In this document: in pieces, positions 44,334-54,793 of the stretch | Layout of the letters: every line of letters begins with the position of its first letter | Numbering within the stretch: position 1 is the stretch's first letter | Origin: JALZCH01 sp036387315 | Lineage (GTDB): Bacteria; Acidobacteriota; Blastocatellia; Pyrinomonadales; Pyrinomonadaceae | DNA length: 64,000 nucleotides | Direction: 5' to 3' | NCBI GenBank assembly: GCA_036387315.1 | Contig: DASVTY010000167.1 | Coordinates: 1-64,000 of the forward strand | Translations under genes and position numbers: made by a program | The notes under the pieces: model-generated | Databases searched by the model: none | Seen by the model: only the letters and a program-made list of their open reading frames with translations | Told to the model about the DNA's origin: nothing

Positions 44334-45464
44334 ATGCGAAAAACAAACAAGTTTTTAAAAAGATACGGTTGGCTCGACGCGAGAGTTATCGGGATTGTTT
44401 TGATAATTAAAATTCTGATTTTGCTGTTCGCAATTCAAAGCCACCAAATCGTCGCCGACCAGCCCGTGAGTGATTTGACGACGGCGCTCGGCATCTGGAA
44501 TCGCTGGGACGCGAAAAGTTATTTGAGCATCGCTCATTACGGTTACGCGGCGGGCGGCGAAGACCGTTTTCAGTTGGTTTTCTTTCCGTTTTATCCGCTG
44601 CTCGTCGCTTTTTTTACGGTTTTCACCAAAAGCTATCTGGCGAGCGCGTTTTTGGTTTCCGCCATCGCGTCAATCGCGCTCGGTTTGTGTTTCAGAGAAT
44701 TGGTGCGGCTCGATTTTTCGGAAAAAACAGCGCAGCTTGCCGTTTTGTTTTTGTTCATTTTTCCGACCGCGTTTTTTCTGCATATTCCTTACACCGAAAG
44801 CACGTTTCTGGCTTTAACCGTCGGCTGTTTTCTGGCGGCGCGCAAAAGAAAATGGCTGCTTGCGGGGATTTTGGGCTGTCTGGCTTGTTTGACCAGAATC
44901 AACGGGCTGATTTTGTGCTTTGCGATTTTGTTCGAGGTTTGGAATGAGCGTCGGGAAACCGGAAAATTTAATCCGAAATGGCTGTTTTTGATTTTGATTC
45001 CGGCTGGTTTCGCCGCGTATTTGGGTTTGAATTATGCAGTTGCGGGAAATCCGCTGATGTTTCTCGATTTGCAGCGAGAGTTTTGGGGCAGGCGTTTGTC
45101 GCTGCCGTGGAGCGGTTTTAAAGGCGCTTACGAAATGCTTTATTACAAATCGCCATCGGGACTGCAAATGCACGGAGTTCAGGAATTGATTTTCGTCGGA
45201 GTCGGATTGCTGGGGACAATCATCGGTTGGCGAACACTGCGCGCTTCTTACCGCGCCTGGATGGTTTTAAACTGGCTGCTTTTCGTCAGCACGGCGTTTA
45301 TTCAAAGCGTCCCGCGCTATACTTTGACGCTTTTTCCGCTGTTTATCTTAATGGCTCTGGCGGCGCGGCGAAATTGGTGGGCGCACGTTCTCTTTACCGT
45401 TTGGTCGCTGCTTTTTCTATCGCTTTTTACGACTCAGTTTGCGCGCGGCTGGTGGGCTTTTTAA
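44334..45464 (+). CDS. PIG-V-like mannosyltransferase / multi-spanning glycosyltransferase
   Basis: A 376-residue protein with about ten membrane helices. The first luminal-type loop carries WNRWDAKSYLSIAHYGY, followed by FFPFYPLLVAFF and FLHIPYTESTFLAL. These motifs match the PIG-V family (GT-C fold mannosyltransferases), where the acidic residue in WD is catalytic. In bacteria such enzymes use polyprenyl-phosphate sugars to decorate lipids or proteins at the outer side of the inner membrane. The acceptor is unknown. The gene stands alone, divergent from the EF-G-like gene. Confidence 0.85.
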   Translation: MRKTNKFLKRYGWLDARVIGIVLIIKILILLFAIQSHQIVADQPVSDLTTALGIWNRWDAKSYLSIAHYGYAAGGEDRFQLVFFPFYPLLVAFFTVFTKSYLASAFLVSAIASIALGLCFRELVRLDFSEKTAQLAVLFLFIFPTAFFLHIPYTESTFLALTVGCFLAARKRKWLLAGILGCLACLTRINGLILCFAILFEVWNERRETGKFNPKWLFLILIPAGFAAYLGLNYAVAGNPLMFLDLQREFWGRRLSLPWSGFKGAYEMLYYKSPSGLQMHGVQELIFVGVGLLGTIIGWRTLRASYRAWMVLNWLLFVSTAFIQSVPRYTLTLFPLFILMALAARRNWWAHVLFTVWSLLFLSLFTTQFARGWWAF

Positions 45465-45608
45465 TTGCTAGAGAAACAATAATTTAATAGTCTTGCCGCG
45501 AAAAATATGATATGTTTTTGATAAAGCCCGATGCCGAAAAGCATTGCTTTTTTAACTTTCAGCCAAAGCGCGAAAACAATTCGCGCGTCACACGAGGAAG
45601 GAAGCAAA

Positions 45609-48600
45609 ATGTCTCAGCAAATCTCTTTAAATAAAAAAACGAAAATCAATCTCTCGGTAAAATTTCTCTCAATCCTGTTCGTTTTTCTGCTCGCCGCCTT
45701 TTCAGCAAAAGCGGCGGGCGAAGTTGACCCGAATTTTAACCCTGCGGTTCAGAAAATCGGCGGGTATGGTAATGTCGTTGCAATACAGCCGGATGGGAAA
45801 ATTCTGGTCGGCGGTAATTTTACGGTTGCCAACCGAGTCGAACGAAGCGGGCTTGCCCGGTTTAACCCGGATGGCTCGCTTGATACTTCATTTAACCCGA
45901 ACGCCGATATTATCGGAATATTTTACGGCGGCGTGGTCAATGCGATAAAAGTTCAGCCGGACGGAAAAATTCTGATCGGCGGTAATTTTACCAGCGCCGC
46001 CAACGCTCTACACAAAGGCATCGCGCGGTTAAACCCCGACGGCACAAACGATAATACTTTTGTCACCACAACCTCTCCGTTAAGAGGAATAAACGGAACC
46101 GTCAACGATATTGAAATCAGGCAGGACGGCAAAATCTTCGCCGCCGGGACCTTTAGCTACGATGACAGCAGCGGCAACACAAGGTTTCGAAACGTCGCTT
46201 TATTCAACCCGGACGGCTCGCCCGATACTTCGTTTTATTATGACGGACCGCAAGGCGTATTGGATTTGGCTGTGCTGCCGGACAATCGGATTTTGGTCGG
46301 CGGATCCAGTTTTTTGCATCGCTACAGTGCAACCGGCACGGGCGAAATCGCTTATTCGGTTAACGGAACGGTCAACGCCATCGCTTTGTTGCCCGACGGA
46401 CAAATTTTGATCGGCGGCGGTTTCACGCAATACAACGGCTTTAATCAGGGAAAAATCGCAAAGATCGCGCTCGACGGAACTCTCAACGTTTCTTTCAATT
46501 CAAACGGAACCGGATTTAACAACGTTGTCAATCGAATCGTCCTTGCGCCCGACGGCAAGATTGTTGTGGGCGGTTCTTTTAATAACTTTAACGGAAATAC
46601 ACGTTTCCACGTCGTTCGTCTAAACCCGGACGGGTCGCTCGATACCACTTTTAATTACACGCCGACCGAAGTCATTGCGCCGCCGCTTGACGTCAAAGTT
46701 CAAGCCGACGGCAGAATCGTTCTCTCCGACTTTCTTTCCACGCCCGCTGTTACGAATCGCCGCAATGTTAAGCGGCTGAACGTTGACGGCACTCTTGACG
46801 CTTCTTTTGGCGTCGTTAGTTTTAGCAGTTACGGAACTATCTATGACATTCTGCCGCTGCCGGACGGCAAAATTTTAATTGGCGGAGCTTTCGATGCGAT
46901 TAACGACGTTCGGCGCGTCAGTTTGGCGCGATTAAATGCGGACGGAACACTTGACTCAAGTTTCACCGGAGCCGTGGTCGGGTGTTGCGAATCCATCACC
47001 GCCGTGTATTCGATTGCGGTTTTGCCGAACGGCAAAATTCTGGTCGGCGTAAATAGCAATTTGATTTTGTTAAATTCGGACGGAACAGGCGGATTTAGAG
47101 TACCCGGCAATTTCGGATTCGTTAAAGCAATTGTTGTGCAGCCGGACGGAAAAATTTTAGTTGGTGGCTCTAACGGTATCTTTAGGCTGGGAGCCGACAA
47201 TTCGATTGACACTTCGTTTAATGCAATTGTTAACGGGCAAATCGAAGACATTTTGTTGGCGCCTGACGGCAAGATTTTGATCGGCGGCAGCTTTACGCAG
47301 GTTAACGGCTTAAATCGCGGCAGAATTGCCAGAATCGGCGCCGACGGGGCGCTCGATGCAACGTTTAATCCGGCTGGAGGAGCTAACAACACGGTGGAAA
47401 CCATTGCCTTACAGCCGGACGGCAAAGTCGTCATCGGAGGTGCGTTTCTTGCCGTTAATGGCGTCACTCGAAGATATTTGGCGCGTTTTAACGGCGACGG
47501 ATCGCTCGACAACGGATTTGTCGCCAACGCCAATTATTTTGTGCATAGCGTTGCTTTGCAGCCCGATGGCAAGATTGTCGCCGGCGGCGAATTTATCCTT
47601 TTGAACGACGCGCCCGCACGCCGCTTTGCGCGCGTAAACGCGGATGGTTCGCTCGACACTTCTTTTAACGTTGGAAGCGGCGCGAACATTTTTGTTTACG
47701 ACGTTGCACTGCAAACGGACGGCGCGATTCTGCTTGGCGGCAATTTTACGCGCGTAAACAATAATTCTCGAATCGGTATTGTCAGACTTTTAAATTCAAA
47801 CACGGCACGACGAACTCCGTTTGATTTCGACGGCGATGGGCGGGCGGATTTCACCGTGTTCCGACCGTCAAACTCAACCTGGTATATTTTAAACAGCTCA
47901 AACAATTCTTTCACCGCCGCTCAGTTCGGCGCGGCTGGCGATTTGATCGCACCGGCGGATTACGACGGCGACGGGCGAACCGACATCGCCGTCTTCCGCG
48001 AAAACGTACCCGGAGCGGGCGGCAGAGCTTATTTTTATATTCAACAAAGCTCCTCAAACAGCTTTCGACCGGAGCAATTCGGCGCGGTAGGTGACAAGCC
48101 GGTTGCGGCGGATTTTGACGGAGATGGCAAAGCGGATTTAGCGGTTTATCGAGACGGTTCTCTGACCGGCGGTCAAAGCTATTTCTTTTATCGCCCAAGC
48201 TCGCAGCCCGGAGTTGATTTCCGCACAATTGCGTGGGGCGTGACCGGAGACAAACCTGCGCCAGCAGATTATGACGGCGACGGACGACAAGACGCTGCGG
48301 TTTTCCGCCCTTCAAACGGCACCTGGTACATTTTGAGAAGCTCGGATAATCAGATTTTACCGATTCGTTTCGGGCTGGCGGAAGATATGCCGACTCCGGC
48401 AGATTTCAATGGCGACGGCAGAGCCGAAGTTGCCGTCTTCCGCCCGTCAACCGCCACCTGGTACACTTCGACCGATCCGGCGACAAATTACGGCGCGATG
48501 CGTTGGGGCGTTTCGACTGACATTCCCGTCGCGGCGGATTACGACGGAGACGGGCGCGCTGATATTGCCGTTTTCAGACCGGAGAACGGCAACTGGTATG

Positions 48601-48683
48601 TTCTGAGAAGCACATCCGGTTTCTTGGGAATTCAATGGGGAACGACAAACGATAAACCCGCTCCGGCGGCTTATGTTCCGTAA
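45609..48683 (+). CDS. Exported delta-60 repeat and FG-GAP/VCBS-like repeat protein
   Basis: A 1024-residue secreted protein. The signal peptide ends AKA-AGEV. Residues about 40-730 contain about a dozen delta-60 repeats with the pattern DGSLDTSF ... V ... A(L/V)QPDGKILVGG ... F, which probably form one or two large beta-propellers. From about 735 to the end there are FG-GAP/VCBS-like repeats of about 50 residues (DFDGDGRADFTVFRPSNSTWYIL, DYDGDGRTDIAVFRE), each with a DxDGDGxxD calcium-binding loop. It may be an adhesion or surface-layer protein. GGAAGGAAG just before the ATG at 45609 fixes the start; the frame is open to 45531 without a ribosome site. Confidence 0.9.
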   Translation: MSQQISLNKKTKINLSVKFLSILFVFLLAAFSAKAAGEVDPNFNPAVQKIGGYGNVVAIQPDGKILVGGNFTVANRVERSGLARFNPDGSLDTSFNPNADIIGIFYGGVVNAIKVQPDGKILIGGNFTSAANALHKGIARLNPDGTNDNTFVTTTSPLRGINGTVNDIEIRQDGKIFAAGTFSYDDSSGNTRFRNVALFNPDGSPDTSFYYDGPQGVLDLAVLPDNRILVGGSSFLHRYSATGTGEIAYSVNGTVNAIALLPDGQILIGGGFTQYNGFNQGKIAKIALDGTLNVSFNSNGTGFNNVVNRIVLAPDGKIVVGGSFNNFNGNTRFHVVRLNPDGSLDTTFNYTPTEVIAPPLDVKVQADGRIVLSDFLSTPAVTNRRNVKRLNVDGTLDASFGVVSFSSYGTIYDILPLPDGKILIGGAFDAINDVRRVSLARLNADGTLDSSFTGAVVGCCESITAVYSIAVLPNGKILVGVNSNLILLNSDGTGGFRVPGNFGFVKAIVVQPDGKILVGGSNGIFRLGADNSIDTSFNAIVNGQIEDILLAPDGKILIGGSFTQVNGLNRGRIARIGADGALDATFNPAGGANNTVETIALQPDGKVVIGGAFLAVNGVTRRYLARFNGDGSLDNGFVANANYFVHSVALQPDGKIVAGGEFILLNDAPARRFARVNADGSLDTSFNVGSGANIFVYDVALQTDGAILLGGNFTRVNNNSRIGIVRLLNSNTARRTPFDFDGDGRADFTVFRPSNSTWYILNSSNNSFTAAQFGAAGDLIAPADYDGDGRTDIAVFRENVPGAGGRAYFYIQQSSSNSFRPEQFGAVGDKPVAADFDGDGKADLAVYRDGSLTGGQSYFFYRPSSQPGVDFRTIAWGVTGDKPAPADYDGDGRQDAAVFRPSNGTWYILRSSDNQILPIRFGLAEDMPTPADFNGDGRAEVAVFRPSTATWYTSTDPATNYGAMRWGVSTDIPVAADYDGDGRADIAVFRPENGNWYVLRSTSGFLGIQWGTTNDKPAPAAYVP

Positions 48684-48704
48684 TTGAGTTTTTGTTTTGA
48701 TGAG

Positions 48705-48765
48705 CCGGGAAATCGCGCGTGAACAAATGTTCACGCGCGATTTCCCGGTTTAATTTTGCCTTTTT
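48705..48765 (+). terminator. Intrinsic terminator with 21-bp stem
   Basis: CCGGGAAATCGCGCGTGAACA (48705-48725) pairs perfectly with 48728-48748 across two A residues, followed by T-rich DNA (TTTAATTTTGCCTTTTTTTT). It ends the delta-60 gene and lies before sucC. Confidence 0.92.
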
Positions 48766-48826
48766 TTTGTCGAACAGGCTAAACTCGAAAACGTTTTTCC
48801 GAATTTTTCAAAATGCGTCAAATTTT

Positions 48827-49993
<1,167 letters not shown>

Positions 49994-50016
49994 TCAGACA
50001 AAATAATTTTTCAAAA

Positions 50017-50055
50017 AAAAGCGGGCGATGAATTAGTTTATCGCCCGCTTTTTCA
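50017..50055 (+). terminator. Intrinsic terminator of sucC
   Basis: AAAAGCGGGCGAT (50017-50029) and ATCGCCCGCTTTT (50040-50052) form a 13-bp stem with a ten-base loop, then T residues. It separates sucC from the kinase gene and so from sucD. Confidence 0.93.
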
Positions 50056-50221
50056 AAAGCTTCTCCCAAACTTTCAAACCTTTTACAAAACTTTAACAGT
50101 CTTTGTGAAACCAATTGAGCTTTAATGCGTTTATAATTTTGTTCGATTCGGGACACAGATTGATGTCACAAATCGTAACCGCGCGGTGTTCTTTTAATCA
50201 GAGAACGAAAGTCTTCGAGCA

Positions 50222-53032
50222 ATGTTAGTCGGAAAAAAAATCGGACGTTATGAAATTCGCAAAAAAATCGCCGCAGGCGGTATGGGCGAAGTTTATCTGG
50301 CGCACGACGAACAGCTCGACCGTTTAATCGCGCTCAAAATTTTATCCGGCGAATTTTCTCTCGACGAATCTCGACGCAGCCGTTTCCGGCAGGAAGCAAA
50401 AGCGGCTTCGGCTCTGAATCATCCGAATATCATCACGATTTACGAAATCGGCGAGACGGAAAACGGAACGTTTCTCGCAACCGAATTTATCGAAGGCGAA
50501 ACTTTGCGCGAATATCTGAAACGCCAGCCGCTTTCCATTGCGAGATCGTTAAAAGTCGCCGAGCAAGTCGCCAACGCTCTTGCAGCCGCGCACGCCGCCG
50601 GAATCGTTCACCGCGACATCAAACCGGAAAACATTATGATCCGGCAGGATCAAATCGTGAAAATCCTCGATTTCGGTCTTGCCAAACCCGTTCTGCGTAA
50701 CGTTGACGGCTCTCAAAGGTCGGACGAGTTTGCGCAGACGACGCCCGGCGTTGTCGTCGGCAGCGTACGTTATATGTCGCCGGAACAGGCGCGCGGGCTT
50801 GGCGTTGACGAGCGAACCGATGTTTGGAGTCTCGGCGTCGTGTTGTACGAAATGCTGACCGGACGCCAGCCGTTTAACGGCGAAACCGCAAGCGACACGC
50901 TCGCCGCCGTGATTTACAAAGAACCGGAGCCGCTCGCGCAATGGGTTCCGAACGCGCCCGCCGAATTGCAGCGAATCGTTCGCAAAGCTCTCCGCAAAGA
51001 ACCCGAAGAGCGTTATCAAAACATCAAAGATTTCGCGCTTGATTTAAAAAATCTGCTTTACGAAATCGAACACGAGATCAGCGCCGAGAATAAAACGCAG
51101 CCTTTACCGGCATATTTCATAGACAATTCGAGCGCGCCGAACCGCATTCATCAAACTTCGAGCGCGAATCATCCGACGCAGGTTTCAATTGCTCCGAACG
51201 CTTCGAGCGCCGAATATCTTGTCGGGCAGGTTAAAACGCACAAATGGCAAAGCGTTGTTGCTTCAATCGGAATTATCGCTTTGCTCTCGGCAATCAGTTT
51301 CGGATTTTATCGCTGGATGAAAGTCGAACCTTCGGCGGCGAAAGCTCCGGCGTTTGAAAAAACGCAGATTTCGCGCATCTCGACCGACGGCAAAGCGATT
51401 ATGCCGACCATTTCGCCCGACGGTAAATACATTGCTTATCTGAGCGGCGATGTCGGCAGCCGGAGTCTGGTCGTGCGTCAAGTTGCGACGGACAGCATAG
51501 TGACAATCGGGCAGCCGAACCCGTATATGTATCGCGGAATCACTTTCACGCCCGACGGAAATTATATTTATTACGTTCAATTGACCGGCGACAACAGCCT
51601 CGGCACGCTTTATCAAGTGCCGACTCTGGGCGGAACTCCGAAAAAGTTGATTGAAGACGTTGACACCGGCGTCTCGTTTTCGCCCGACGGCAAACGTATG
51701 GCTTTTATCCGCCACGTTCCCAAAGACACCAACGACCTGGTTTTTACCGCCAATTCGGACGGCTCAAACGTTCAGCCGCTCGCCGGTTCCAAGGATTCCG
51801 AATTTAATTTCTTTCTCAAAGTTAATCCGCAGTGGTCGCCGGACGGCTCGAAAATTCTGGTGGCGGGCGGCAAAGTCGAAGGCGGCGAGTCGGAGGGAAC
51901 GCAGCTCGGCGAAATTGCGGTCGCCGACGGGAAATTCAATGTTTTCAATCCGAAAAAGTGGAAACACATTGTTGACTACACCTGGATTAAAGACGGCTCG
52001 GCGATTTTGCTGACCGCCAAAAACAGCGAAGAAGGCGCGACGCAAATCTGGCGTTTCGGTTATCCTAGCGGCGAGATTCACGCGGTCACGAACGATTTGA
52101 ACAATTATTTCCGGCTCGGTCTTTCGGCTGATTCTGCATCACTGATTACAATTAAAAACGACGTGGTTTCAAATCTCTGGTCTTTCACGCCGCAAACGAA
52201 AGAACTCGTACAGATTTCTTCGGAAAATCGCGGCGCGGACGGCGAAGCGGGACTGGCTGAAATCGGCGGCGGAAAACTGCTTTTTACGCGCCACGACGAC
52301 AAAACAGTCAACCTTTGGACAATCGGCGCGGATGACAAAAACGCCGCGCGTTTAACCGACGAAGCCAAATTCAACGGGTATCCCGTAGTTTCGCCGGACG
52401 GACGATTCGTCATTTTCTCCTCGAATCGTTCGGGAGGTATGCGAATCTGGCGAATGGACATTGACGGAAACCGCGCCGTTCCGTTGACCGAAGAAAGCCC
52501 GAACAGCGGCGATTTCGATCCGCAAATCACGCCCGACGGAAACACGGTCATCTTTCAGCGCGACTTGAAGCAAAACGGAAACCCCGCGTTGATGAAAGTT
52601 TCGATTGAAGGCGGAACGCCGACGCAGATTTGGACCGACGAGAAAAAGGCAATTATGTATCCGCGTTTATCGCCGGACGGAAAACGCCTTGCTTTTATCA
52701 CGTTCGACATGACTACCTTTAAAAAATCTCTCTGCGTCGCCGCGTTTGACGGCGAGCGCGTCGGAAACACCGAGCGCGAATTCGATTATAATTTAATCAG
52801 CAGCTTCGGTTGGTCGCCCGACGGCAAATCTCTGACGTATCTGAGCGTCGAAGGCATCCCGAATTTATGGCGTCTGCCGCTCGACGGTTCAAAGCCGCAG
52901 CCGATAACCGATTTCAAATCCGGCAGAATCTTCAATTACGCCTGGTCGCGCGACGGCAAACGCCTGTTCATATCGCGCGGTATCGTCAATAATGATTTGG
53001 TTTTGATTCGGGACGCTGCCCTCGTTAAGTAA
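50222..53032 (+). CDS. Ser/Thr protein kinase with membrane helix and TolB/WD40-like propeller
   Basis: A 936-residue receptor-like kinase. The Hanks domain covers about 8-280: G-loop AAGGMGEV (17-24), Lys39, HRD (130-132), DFG (150-152), SVRYMSPEQA. One membrane helix lies at about 341-360. The extracytoplasmic part (about 375-936) has repeated SPDGKYIAYLSG / FSPDGKRMAFIRHV / WSPDGSKILVAGG blades of a TolB/WD40-like beta-propeller, probably with two propellers. This kinase-propeller form is very typical of Acidobacteriota. It may sense polymers or proteins outside the membrane. It follows the sucC terminator and precedes the DUF3662-FHA gene by two genes. Confidence 0.95.
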   Translation: MLVGKKIGRYEIRKKIAAGGMGEVYLAHDEQLDRLIALKILSGEFSLDESRRSRFRQEAKAASALNHPNIITIYEIGETENGTFLATEFIEGETLREYLKRQPLSIARSLKVAEQVANALAAAHAAGIVHRDIKPENIMIRQDQIVKILDFGLAKPVLRNVDGSQRSDEFAQTTPGVVVGSVRYMSPEQARGLGVDERTDVWSLGVVLYEMLTGRQPFNGETASDTLAAVIYKEPEPLAQWVPNAPAELQRIVRKALRKEPEERYQNIKDFALDLKNLLYEIEHEISAENKTQPLPAYFIDNSSAPNRIHQTSSANHPTQVSIAPNASSAEYLVGQVKTHKWQSVVASIGIIALLSAISFGFYRWMKVEPSAAKAPAFEKTQISRISTDGKAIMPTISPDGKYIAYLSGDVGSRSLVVRQVATDSIVTIGQPNPYMYRGITFTPDGNYIYYVQLTGDNSLGTLYQVPTLGGTPKKLIEDVDTGVSFSPDGKRMAFIRHVPKDTNDLVFTANSDGSNVQPLAGSKDSEFNFFLKVNPQWSPDGSKILVAGGKVEGGESEGTQLGEIAVADGKFNVFNPKKWKHIVDYTWIKDGSAILLTAKNSEEGATQIWRFGYPSGEIHAVTNDLNNYFRLGLSADSASLITIKNDVVSNLWSFTPQTKELVQISSENRGADGEAGLAEIGGGKLLFTRHDDKTVNLWTIGADDKNAARLTDEAKFNGYPVVSPDGRFVIFSSNRSGGMRIWRMDIDGNRAVPLTEESPNSGDFDPQITPDGNTVIFQRDLKQNGNPALMKVSIEGGTPTQIWTDEKKAIMYPRLSPDGKRLAFITFDMTTFKKSLCVAAFDGERVGNTEREFDYNLISSFGWSPDGKSLTYLSVEGIPNLWRLPLDGSKPQPITDFKSGRIFNYAWSRDGKRLFISRGIVNNDLVLIRDAALVK

Positions 53033-53076
53033 CACTCATTTAATCTGTGTCCCGCTCAATGATTTGTTCGATACGA

Positions 53077-53628
53077 TTAACTATAAATAAGCAACCTCTC
53101 GATTTCTTCGCACGTTTCTTCCGGCGTTTTACCTTTTGTATAAACCGTATGTCTGGCAAGCTCGTAATTACAGCGGCTTCTAACGAAATTTTCATGAAAA
53201 TCAAAACCGTTGCTAACATAACCGCCGGTTCTTTCGTTCAAAATTGCGATTGATTCTTCCAAATCAGGGGAAGGCATAATCAGAATTACATTCGGAAACG
53301 GCGACAACGCTTTTTTCACGCGAGCGAATAATTCCGCGTCATCGTAAATGGAATGCCCGCCGCCCAAGTCAATCACCGCCGCTTCCGGTTCTGCAACAAT
53401 TTGCTCGACGCCGTAAGGCTCAAACGGCTTCCAGTATTTCGTCAACTCATAAAAACCTATCTTTTTAAGTTCAGCGGCGTGTTTTCGGTCATAACCGATT
53501 CCATCCAAATAAGAATCAAAAACTATGTCCAGAGAGCGTTGCGGCAAATTCAGCCGCTCGGCGAGCAATTTCCCGACGGTGGTTTTTCCCGCGCGAATAG
53601 GACCAATTAAAACAACTTTGAAAATCAT
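53077..53628 (-). CDS. Shikimate-kinase-like P-loop kinase
   Basis: A 183-residue P-loop protein with Walker A GPIRAGKTT (residues about 9-17), an AERLNLPQRSLD segment like the shikimate-kinase DxD region, VIDLGGGHS in place of the Walker-B-like GGG motif, and a RTGGYV-type lid. Proteins of this group include shikimate kinase and gluconate or AAA-type small-molecule kinases. The length fits, but I do not see the complete shikimate-binding residues and it is the only minus-strand gene in this stretch, so a specialised substrate is equally possible. GAGG nine bases before the ATG at 53628 supports that start. Confidence 0.75.
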   Translation of the reverse strand: MIFKVVLIGPIRAGKTTVGKLLAERLNLPQRSLDIVFDSYLDGIGYDRKHAAELKKIGFYELTKYWKPFEPYGVEQIVAEPEAAVIDLGGGHSIYDDAELFARVKKALSPFPNVILIMPSPDLEESIAILNERTGGYVSNGFDFHENFVRSRCNYELARHTVYTKGKTPEETCEEIERLLIYS

Positions 53629-53882
53629 TTGATTTCGCCTCAATCGAAATTATCAAAGATTACGCGGAAAGAAGCGAGACTGTTCCGACCGCGAAAAGAA
53701 TCAAAAGGGTGAACAAAATTGCTGGCAATTGAACGGATTTAATTTCATCAATTTCATCGAATTTTCAATTCGATTTTTTCTTTAAGTTTTTGTTTTGTAA
53801 TTTTTGCTCCGAAACATTGACGCAATCGAACGGCAGTGTTTAATAATGATTAGAAAATAATTGTTAGTCGTTCTGTTTTTTT

Positions 53883-54740
53883 ATGGCTTGGAGCGATTTG
53901 TACAAATACATCTCGGAGAAACTCGAATCGTTGCGGCATTTGATTGACGTTGAAGATCAGCCGGAAGAGCGAGCCGACCGTTTAGCGATTGAAGCCGAGC
54001 GGAGCATTCGGCAATCGCGGGCAGAGCGGGCTTTGCAGCGGATTGCGATGGCGGTTGACGCGCTGCTCGCCGAAGAAATTATTCGCACGCCGAGCGGCAA
54101 GGCTTATGTGCCGGAAAAATTTGTCGTCTTTTTAAATCCGCAGGACGACCGCGATTGGCAAGGCAGAAAACGCGAGTTCGTGCAGCAGGAGCTGTCTGAA
54201 ATGATTCTCGTCGAAGCCGAAAAACGAGCGGGCAACAGCGAGTTAATCACGAAAAATATCGAAATCGAGCTTCGCGTTGACGGCACGCTTGAAACCAATC
54301 TCGTCCGCGTTCAAGCCGTGCTGGAAAATAATCGAGAATTAACGGTCGTCGCGGATAACGAAAAAACATTTGTCGTTGCCGATCAAAGAGAACCGAAAGA
54401 GCCGACGGTTTTTGAAGAAGTTCCGGCTGATGAGCCTTTTTATTCAGTCGAAATCCGGCAGGAGGGAAAGCTCAAAGTCAGCGTTCCGGTTTACAAACGC
54501 CACGCGATTGTCGGACGCGGAACGGCTAATCTGCCCGCCGACGTTCCGTTGCGCGAATCGGCAATCAGCCGCCGCCACGCTGTTTTGGAATTAGACGAAA
54601 ACGGAAAATTCTGGATCACACACGCCGGTGCGAATCCGACCATTGTCGGCGACTACCCGCTCATTCCCAAAATCAAAACTCCTCTAGCTCCCGAACAAAC
54701 AATCAAAATGGGAGATTTCGAGCTGAACATAAAAAAATAA
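53883..54740 (+). CDS. DUF3662 plus FHA domain protein
   Basis: Residues about 1-120 match the DUF3662/FhaA N-terminal type (a helical start, then KAYVPEKFVVFLNPQDDRDW and FVQQELSEMILVEAEKRAG). A linker leads to a C-terminal FHA domain (about 205-285) with the phosphothreonine-pocket pattern IVGRG ... SAISRRHAVLEL ... and a DGKI/AP-like end. FHA domains bind phosphothreonine, so this protein is likely a partner or substrate of the Ser/Thr kinases on either side. FhaA in Actinobacteria links kinase signalling to cell-wall synthesis; that role here is inference. Confidence 0.88.
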   Translation: MAWSDLYKYISEKLESLRHLIDVEDQPEERADRLAIEAERSIRQSRAERALQRIAMAVDALLAEEIIRTPSGKAYVPEKFVVFLNPQDDRDWQGRKREFVQQELSEMILVEAEKRAGNSELITKNIEIELRVDGTLETNLVRVQAVLENNRELTVVADNEKTFVVADQREPKEPTVFEEVPADEPFYSVEIRQEGKLKVSVPVYKRHAIVGRGTANLPADVPLRESAISRRHAVLELDENGKFWITHAGANPTIVGDYPLIPKIKTPLAPEQTIKMGDFELNIKK

Positions 54741-54793
54741 GGCATAAATATATTTGATTACCTATCTTAGCTATTCACACACTGATTGATAGT

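Noticed and set aside
53077..53628. Canonical aroK
   Set aside because: Walker A fits, but the shikimate-binding residues and aro neighbours are not seen, so no symbol was assigned.
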